A stretch of 64,000 nucleotides of DNA from JANXLS01 sp035308565 (GTDB lineage Bacteria; Planctomycetota; SZUA-567; H5-PLA8): assembly GCA_035308565.1 (NCBI GenBank), contig DATGGK010000241.1:6579-70578 (forward strand), written 5' to 3'. How positions within the stretch are numbered: position 1 is the stretch's first letter; every line of letters begins with the position of its first letter. The notes beneath the pieces are model-generated. The model saw only the letters and a list, made by a program, of their open reading frames with translations, was not told the DNA's origin and did no database searches. A program made the position numbers and the translations under genes. Shown piece by piece: positions 59,412-64,000 of this stretch.

Positions 59412-59978
59412 ATGAGGGAAGCGAGAATTCCTTTGCGTAATCTTGTGAAATGGGTTGCGTTTCTGGCAATCGGGATCGGAACGGTTGCCGCCGTCAATAT
59501 ACTGGGCGGGAGATTTAACGCGCCTCGGGCGGCGCGGGCAGTCGCGATGTGCGGAATATCGCTGAGTGTGTTTGCTTGGCTGTTTGTACCGTATGTGCGA
59601 TTCTATCTATCCGAACTGCTGGTGGTGGTGCTCGCGCTGGGCACGACGATGACGATGATCGTGAATCTCGTTAACTCGCAGGGGCCCGAGGTTTTTTTGT
59701 TAGCGTTATTTGTTGGGACGACAATGCCTTTCATTGCGTTTTGGGTCGTCGATCACAGAAGGAAGCCGTCGGAACGAGCCGGAGATGCGCGCTCAGCGAA
59801 ACCGACAGAAGAAGAGAGTCTGTTATTGCGACGAGCCACAACCAACGTGCTCATTATTGGATTAGCGTCAATCATGGCCGTACAAGGATGCTTGATTATT
59901 CCAGTATTCTTATTTGGGGCCATCGGTGTGATCGGGCTAATTATGGATTTGCGAAAGTATTTTCGCGCCAAAAAATGA
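59412..59978 (+). CDS. Polytopic membrane protein of unknown function
   Basis: 188 residues. The ATG at 59412 touches the TGGAATG array and has no good ribosome site; a TTG at 59433 is an alternative. About five membrane segments are visible: WVAFLAIGIGTVAAVNILGG, GISLSVFAWLFVPYVRF, LLVVVLALGTTMTMIV, VFLLALFVGTTMPFIAFWVV and NVLIIGLASIMAVQGCLIIP. A charged cytosolic loop separates the fourth and fifth. No family is recognised. A decayed partial copy follows downstream. Confidence 0.6.
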   Translation: MREARIPLRNLVKWVAFLAIGIGTVAAVNILGGRFNAPRAARAVAMCGISLSVFAWLFVPYVRFYLSELLVVVLALGTTMTMIVNLVNSQGPEVFLLALFVGTTMPFIAFWVVDHRRKPSERAGDARSAKPTEEESLLLRRATTNVLIIGLASIMAVQGCLIIPVFLFGAIGVIGLIMDLRKYFRAKK

Positions 59979-59984
59979 AGCGCG

Positions 59985-60080
59985 GTGCGGATTCTTGGGT
60001 TGGGCTGGGTGCAATTGAGTTCTTCGCTGTTGCTCCTGCCGTTCATGCGATTTTATCTTTGCGAATTGCTGCTTGTGGCG
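59985..60080 (+). pseudogene. Decayed fragment related to the preceding membrane protein
   Basis: The frame from about 59985 encodes LLLLPFMRFYLCELLLVAA, which resembles FAWLFVPYVRFYLSELLVVV in the preceding gene; the DNA keeps matching words (TGCGATT, GAACTGCT/GAATTGCT). There is no start context and no further similarity, so it looks like a remnant of a duplication. A REP-like hairpin (GCCGGC-GGGGAC-GCCGGC, 60175-60192) lies between it and the next gene. Confidence 0.45.
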
Positions 60081-60211
60081 GCTGACAGCCCGTGTTACTT
60101 AACTATGTGCAATTTTGCCCGCGATTGCGAAATGGTGTTTGGCGGTGTATTGGAAAGCGTCGATAAAAGTTCGGGCCGGCGGGGACGCCGGCGGTACAGG
60201 GGTTAACACCA

Positions 60212-61645
60212 ATGCCGCACATTGAAATTCCACGGACTCGGCGCGATTTTCTCGCGAAGTCGGGGGCGGGGTTTGGCGCGCTGGCAGCCAGCTACCTGCT
60301 GGGGTTGAGCGACATTGTCGTCGCCGACGAGATTCCAAAAGGCGAGTTGGGTAACCCACTGGCGCCGAAGAAGCCGATGTTTCCTTGCAAGGCCAAAAGC
60401 GTCATCTTCCTCTTTATGGAGGGCGGGCCGAGCGCCATCGACACGTTCGATCCGAAGCCGAAGGTCAACGAGCTGGCCGGGCAGCCGTTGCCGCCAAGTT
60501 TCAAGCGGCCGATTACGGCGATGGGCGAATCCGGGTCGCCGCTGCTGGCGTCGAAGCGAAAATGGAAGCAGTATGGGCAGGGCGGGACGTGGGTTTCGGA
60601 TTGGCTGCCGAACATCGCCGGATGCGTGGACGACATCGCGGTGATCCGCGGGTGCCACGGCGACGGGATCAACCATTCCGGCGGCGTGTGCCAGATGAAT
60701 ACCGGGTCGGTGCTGTCGGGGCGGCCATCGCTCGGCGCTTGGGCGACGTACGGATTAGGGACGGAGAATCAAAGCCTGCCGGCGTTCGTGGTGATTCCGG
60801 ACGGCGCGGGGACGACGATCAACGGGCCGCGCAATTGGGGCGCGGGGTTCATGCCGTCGGTGTATCAGGGCACGCGGCTGCATCCGGACGGCGACCCGAT
60901 TTCGAATTTGATGACGCCGAAGGGCGTGGGCGAAGAGCGGCAGCGCGAGAAATTGGATTTGCTCGCGCAGCTCAACAAGGGATTTTCAGAAAATCACGCG
61001 GACCAGACGGAATTGGACGCGCGCATCAAGAGCTACGAACTCGCGTTTCGCATGCAAGCCGAAGCGCCGGGCGTCGTGGACATCGCGAGCGAATCGGACG
61101 CGACGCGCAAGCTTTACGGGATGGATGAAAAAGTGACCGCGGATTTCGGGCGCAATTGCCTGCTGGCTCGGCGCATGGTCGAGCGCGGCGTGCGATTCGT
61201 GCAGCTTTATCACGGCGCGGGGAGCAAGTGGGACGCTCATTCCCACATCGAAACCAACCACACGGGCTTGTGCGCGGCGATGGACAAGCCGGTCGCGGGG
61301 CTGCTCAAAGATTTGAAATCGCGCGGGCTGCTCGATTCGACGCTGGTGATCTGGGGCGGCGAATTCGGGCGCACGCCGATGTCTGAAAAAGGCGACGGGC
61401 GCGATCACAACCCGTGGGGCTTTACGATGTGGATGGCCGGCGGCGGCGTGAAGGGCGGGCAGGTCATCGGCGAGACGGACGAGATGGGCTTGTGGGCGGT
61501 GAAAGACCGCATGCATGTGCATGATATTCACGCGACGATTCTGTACATGCTCGGTCTGGATCATTCGAAGCTGATCTACTTCCACAAAGGCCGGCCGGAG
61601 CGGCCGACGATTAATGAAGGCGAGATCATGAAGAAGATTGCTTAA
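60212..61645 (+). CDS. DUF1501 Tat-exported protein
   Basis: 477 residues with an N-terminal twin-arginine motif TRRDFLAKSGAGFGALAASY. The DUF1501 signatures are clear: SVIFLFMEGGPSAIDTFDPK, NHSGGVCQMNTGSVLSGRPS, WDAHSHIETNHTGLCAAMDK, VIWGGEFGRTPMSEKGDGRD and a final HVHDIHATILYMLGLDHSKL. The fold is sulfatase-like (alkaline-phosphatase superfamily). In planctomycetes it usually sits next to a DUF1549/DUF1553 cytochrome gene; no such gene is here. It is folded in the cytoplasm and exported. The substrate is unknown. Confidence 0.93.
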   Translation: MPHIEIPRTRRDFLAKSGAGFGALAASYLLGLSDIVVADEIPKGELGNPLAPKKPMFPCKAKSVIFLFMEGGPSAIDTFDPKPKVNELAGQPLPPSFKRPITAMGESGSPLLASKRKWKQYGQGGTWVSDWLPNIAGCVDDIAVIRGCHGDGINHSGGVCQMNTGSVLSGRPSLGAWATYGLGTENQSLPAFVVIPDGAGTTINGPRNWGAGFMPSVYQGTRLHPDGDPISNLMTPKGVGEERQREKLDLLAQLNKGFSENHADQTELDARIKSYELAFRMQAEAPGVVDIASESDATRKLYGMDEKVTADFGRNCLLARRMVERGVRFVQLYHGAGSKWDAHSHIETNHTGLCAAMDKPVAGLLKDLKSRGLLDSTLVIWGGEFGRTPMSEKGDGRDHNPWGFTMWMAGGGVKGGQVIGETDEMGLWAVKDRMHVHDIHATILYMLGLDHSKLIYFHKGRPERPTINEGEIMKKIA

Positions 61646-61656
61646 CGGCAGGAGAT

Positions 61657-61702
61657 ACGGGTCAGGAGTCAGGGGTCAGGGGTCAGGAGTCAGGAGTCAG
61701 CT
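61657..61702 (+). repeat. GTCAGGA heptamer array
   Basis: GGTCAGGA/GTCAGGG units are repeated about six times between the DUF1501 and PPIase genes. Confidence 0.75.
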
Positions 61703-61785
61703 ATTGCGATTGCCTTTACTGATTCCTGACGCCTGCATTTGCGTGGACACGGGGTTCGCGCGCGTTTTTTTGGGAGAACAATGAC

Positions 61786-62397
61786 GTGAAGCATTCGTTG
61801 ATTGCAGTGCTGGCGATGAGCCTGATTGCGTTGGCCGTTGCGCCGTTTGTGCGCGCGGGGGAAGGGCCGGAGATCAAGGATGGGGCGAATCCGCGCGTGT
61901 TGATGAAGACGACCGCGGGCGACATCGAACTGGAATTGTTCGAAGATTCCGCGCCGAACACGGTGGCGAATTTCATTTCGCTGGTCGAGAAGAAATTCTA
62001 CGACGGGCTGGTCTTTCACCGCATCATCAAGGATTTTATGATCCAGGGCGGCGATCCGAAGGGCAACGGCACGGGCGGGCCGGGCTACAAATTCCCGGAC
62101 GAGTTCGCGAACAACCCGCACAAGAACGAGCAGTATGCGCTGTCGATGGCCAATTCTGGCCCGAACACGAACGGCTCGCAGTTCTTTATCGTGACGAAAA
62201 AGGGCGGCACGCCGTGGTTGGATGGGCGGCATACTGTTTTCGGCAAGGTGATAAAGGGCACCGAAGTCGTGGACAAGCTCGGCGTTTCGCCAACCGGCCC
62301 GGGCGACAAGCCGAATCCGGAAGTGAAGATCATTTCGGTAACGGTGCTGCAGAAGCAGAAGCACGAATATGCGCCGAAGGACACGGTGAAGGAGTAG
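61786..62397 (+). CDS. Secreted cyclophilin-type peptidyl-prolyl isomerase
   Basis: 203 residues from GTG 61786 (GGGAG upstream; the ATG at 61781 is out of frame and ends at once). A signal peptide ends near VRAGEG. The catalytic Arg lies in GLVFHRIIKDFMIQGGDPKG, followed by GGPGYKFPDEF, YALSMANSGPNTNGSQFFI and DGRHTVFGKV, the cyclophilin core. It catalyses proline isomerisation in exported proteins in the periplasm. The C-terminus has a short Lys-rich tail. Confidence 0.93.
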   Translation: MKHSLIAVLAMSLIALAVAPFVRAGEGPEIKDGANPRVLMKTTAGDIELELFEDSAPNTVANFISLVEKKFYDGLVFHRIIKDFMIQGGDPKGNGTGGPGYKFPDEFANNPHKNEQYALSMANSGPNTNGSQFFIVTKKGGTPWLDGRHTVFGKVIKGTEVVDKLGVSPTGPGDKPNPEVKIISVTVLQKQKHEYAPKDTVKE

Positions 62398-62418
62398 GAA
62401 AAATCCTGAGTGCTGAGT

Positions 62419-62473
62419 CCTGAGTGCTGAGAATATTCGGACATGTTATATTCTCAGCGCTCAGGACTTTGTT
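62419..62473 (+). terminator. Hairpin with T-rich tail after the PPIase gene
   Basis: CCTGAGTGCTGAGAATAT at 62419-62436 pairs with ATATTCTCAGCGCTCAGG at 62448-62465 (one G-T pair), and ACTTTGTTTTTAG follows. This is an intrinsic-terminator shape. The stem is built from the TGAGTGC/TGAGTCC heptamer found just upstream (62402-62424) and again at 62536-62565. Confidence 0.6.
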
Positions 62474-62575
62474 TTTAGTTGGAGATATTTTTGGCGCTGA
62501 GTCCGCAGTCCGTGAGGCGCGAGTCATGAATTTTCTCAGGACTCAGCACTCAGGACTCAGGACTGGGGATTATCG

Positions 62576-63313
62576 ATGGCGGACGAACTGAATCCGCGCG
62601 ACGCGATTGGGCAGTTTCTCAAGCAGAGACTGACGGGCACGCAATTGCTGCGCAGCCTGGCGCTGTATCACAACTGGCGGATTCCCGCTCGGCTGGAAGG
62701 GCTGGTGCCAGTTTATAATTCGTTCGACCTCGGCCACGGGTCCACTCATTTTTTTCTTTTCTCCGACAAAGACGCATACCTGCAATGCCGCAACCAGATC
62801 GGCATTTCGATCATGGGCGAGTATTACATCGACAATGTGGCGGGGCACAACGCTTTCGCGTCGATCGGTCCTGAAGTGACGGTGGTCAACATTAATCCGT
62901 ACAGCGAGAGGGAGATTCACTACACGCTGGAGCAGATTCCGCGGCTGCGGGCGTGGTCGCAGATCGTGCGGACTGAAGCGGCGCTGGACGCGGCGCAGAC
63001 GGACAACACGGGACACGAGGCGATCCGCGAATTTCCGGGCTACTATTTCATCATGGAAGACGAGCAGTACATCGCGCTGGTGCCGGACGGGCGCGGGCGA
63101 AAATTCGCGGCGCTGTTCACATCGGACGACGCGCTGGAGTTGTACCTGCAGCGGTACGGCAAGCCGAACATGAAGCCGGTGCCGATTTCGGGCGCGGCGT
63201 TGTTCAAAGCGATTCGGAACATGCCGCTGGACGGATTAGTGTTCAATTGCAGCGGGCCGACAAAAGCGAAGGCGTTTCCGCTGGCGTTTGCGCATGAGCT
63301 GGCGCAGCAGTAG
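62576..63313 (+). CDS. SseB-like protein, copy 2
   Basis: 245 residues from ATG 62576. It is a paralogue of the protein at 31599: RLTGTQLLRSLALYHNWRIP, then FFLFSDKDAYLQCRNQIG, KFAALFTSDDALELYLQRYG and a C-terminal LDGLVFNCSGPTKAKAFPLA. The two halves resemble each other, which suggests an internal duplication of an SseB-type fold. It is cytosolic, with no known enzyme motif. The upstream 178 bases are mostly heptamer repeat and terminator. Confidence 0.6.
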   Translation: MADELNPRDAIGQFLKQRLTGTQLLRSLALYHNWRIPARLEGLVPVYNSFDLGHGSTHFFLFSDKDAYLQCRNQIGISIMGEYYIDNVAGHNAFASIGPEVTVVNINPYSEREIHYTLEQIPRLRAWSQIVRTEAALDAAQTDNTGHEAIREFPGYYFIMEDEQYIALVPDGRGRKFAALFTSDDALELYLQRYGKPNMKPVPISGAALFKAIRNMPLDGLVFNCSGPTKAKAFPLAFAHELAQQ

Positions 63314-63363
63314 GAGATAGGAGTCAGGGGTCAGGAGTCAGGAATCAGAAGTCAAGAATCAGA
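63313..63363 (+). repeat. GTCAGGA heptamer array
   Basis: AGGAGTCAGG-type 7-base units, about six copies with variants (GAATCAG, AAGTCAA), start at the stop of the SseB-like gene and end before ruvC, which converges on it. Confidence 0.7.
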
Positions 63364-63403
63364 AGGCAGCGCCGCGCGGGCGATGCGTTCGTCTACTATC
63401 TCC

Positions 63404-63970
63404 TCAAATCCTCTGCGAGAGCGCAATCGCCGCCGCCAGCGCGTCGGTGACATCTTCGGGTGTGGGCGGTTTTTTCAGGCCGAGTTGGGCGGCGACCATT
63501 GAGGCTACGCGCGACTTGGTCGCGGCGCCGCTGCCGGTGACGGATTGTTTGATCGAGCGCGGCGAAAGTTCGAGGACTTCGAGGTTGGCGCGGGCGAGGC
63601 TCAAGAGCGCAATGCCGCGGCCGTAGCCCATGGCGATGGCGGATTTCATGTTCACGCCGGCGAAGGTTTCTTCGAGCGCGGCGAAGTGCGGGCGCGTTTG
63701 CTCGAGGATTTTTTCGAGCTCTTCGAATATTCCGCGCAGGCGCTCTTTGAGCGGAAGGGTAACGCCGGGGGAAATGCAGCCGCACTCGACAAGCGTGAGC
63801 GCGCGGGTGTGCGCGTCGCAATCGACGACGCCCCAGCCGACGAAGCGCGTGCCGGGATCGATGCCGATCAGGCGCGTGGCTCGCGGTGCGTTGCGGCGCG
63901 CGCGCGACGCGGCGGCGCAAGCGAGCCAGTCGAGTTTTTTGCGCGCGGAATTCGTGCGCGCGCCGGTCAT
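63404..63970 (-). CDS. ruvC: Crossover junction endodeoxyribonuclease RuvC
   Basis: 188 residues from ATG 63970, but the frame stays open to the window edge, so the start is not certain. RuvC resolves Holliday junctions. The acidic active site is present: IGIDPGTRFVGWG (first Asp, near 37), ALEETFAGVNMKSA (Glu) and PEDVTDALAAAIA (Asp near the end), together with a PRSIKQSVTGSGAATKSRVA segment. From the ATG there is an Arg/Ala-rich extension of about 33 residues before the first strand, which E. coli RuvC lacks. The partners ruvA and ruvB are not in the window. Confidence 0.9.
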   Translation of the reverse strand: MTGARTNSARKKLDWLACAAASRARRNAPRATRLIGIDPGTRFVGWGVVDCDAHTRALTLVECGCISPGVTLPLKERLRGIFEELEKILEQTRPHFAALEETFAGVNMKSAIAMGYGRGIALLSLARANLEVLELSPRSIKQSVTGSGAATKSRVASMVAAQLGLKKPPTPEDVTDALAAAIALSQRI

Positions 63971-64000
63971 GGCGATCAGGTCGTCGAGGGTATAGGGACC

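Overview
The window looks like the chromosome of a GC-rich, Gram-negative bacterium of the PVC superphylum, most likely a planctomycete, with Verrucomicrobiota or Lentisphaerota as alternatives. The reasons are: a DUF1501 Tat-exported protein, a Trx7/PDZ thioredoxin-haem-PDZ protein, short membrane proteins with the N-terminal signature RYSLRTLLL or RFRLQFHLST, large secreted PQQ-type beta-propeller proteins, an FG-GAP/ASPIC protein, an LptD-like outer-membrane protein, and intergenic DNA full of short palindromes and 7-bp tandem words. No phage structural operon, integrase, transposase, rRNA or CRISPR array is visible.

Layout. 1-3.4 kb: 3' part of a tail-fibre-like repeat protein, then a 1.2 kb gene-free mosaic of short repeats. 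4.5-13.6 kb: a TPR periplasmic protein, a small membrane protein, a sulfotransferase-like protein, a secreted adhesin-like protein coupled to a PepSY-like protein, a Trx7/PDZ protein split by an in-frame TAA, and a secreted protein of unknown role. 13.7-31.3 kb, all minus strand: a small secreted protein, a 3061-residue PQQ/CBM9 protein, a CLC chloride channel with CBS domains, an aldehyde dehydrogenase-GNAT pair and LptD. 31.6-41.5 kb: an SseB-like protein, proB, beta-carbonic anhydrase, a YoeB-type toxin-antitoxin (TA) pair bracketed by 19-bp inverted repeats, rnhA, a secreted hydrolase-like protein, a WD40-like membrane protein, an FG-GAP protein and a double alpha/beta-hydrolase.

41.6-50.2 kb: a probable PPi-dependent PEP carboxykinase carrying an in-frame palindromic element, pyrF, a Rossmann/DprA-like unknown, a NUDIX hydrolase coupled to a zinc-type dehydrogenase, and an FtsX-type permease. 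50.2-56.8 kb is the most accessory-looking part: a MazF-type TA pair lies between the 3' end of the permease gene and a 97 per cent identical duplicate of that end, followed by an ankyrin/PDZ protein, a truncated HigA, a complete HigBA pair, a heparinase-like lyase and four copies of a CACTGGTAG palindrome. 56.8-64 kb: a second FtsX permease, a TIGR01777 epimerase, tRNA-Leu(CAG) with a clear promoter, a membrane protein with a decayed partial copy, DUF1501, a cyclophilin-type PPIase, a second SseB-like protein and ruvC running to the edge.

How the genes fit together. Housekeeping genes (proB, pyrF, rnhA, ruvC, tRNA-Leu, PEPCK) are scattered among genes for exported proteins. Several pairs are translationally coupled by 4-base ATGA or GTGA overlaps (5979, 7438, 26576, 33557, 36573, 47931). 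I did not find one large obvious new system. The best leads are the repeat families, their spread into genes and around TA modules, and the stop codon inside the Trx7/PDZ gene. Family assignments come from recognising sequence patterns by eye; no database search was run.
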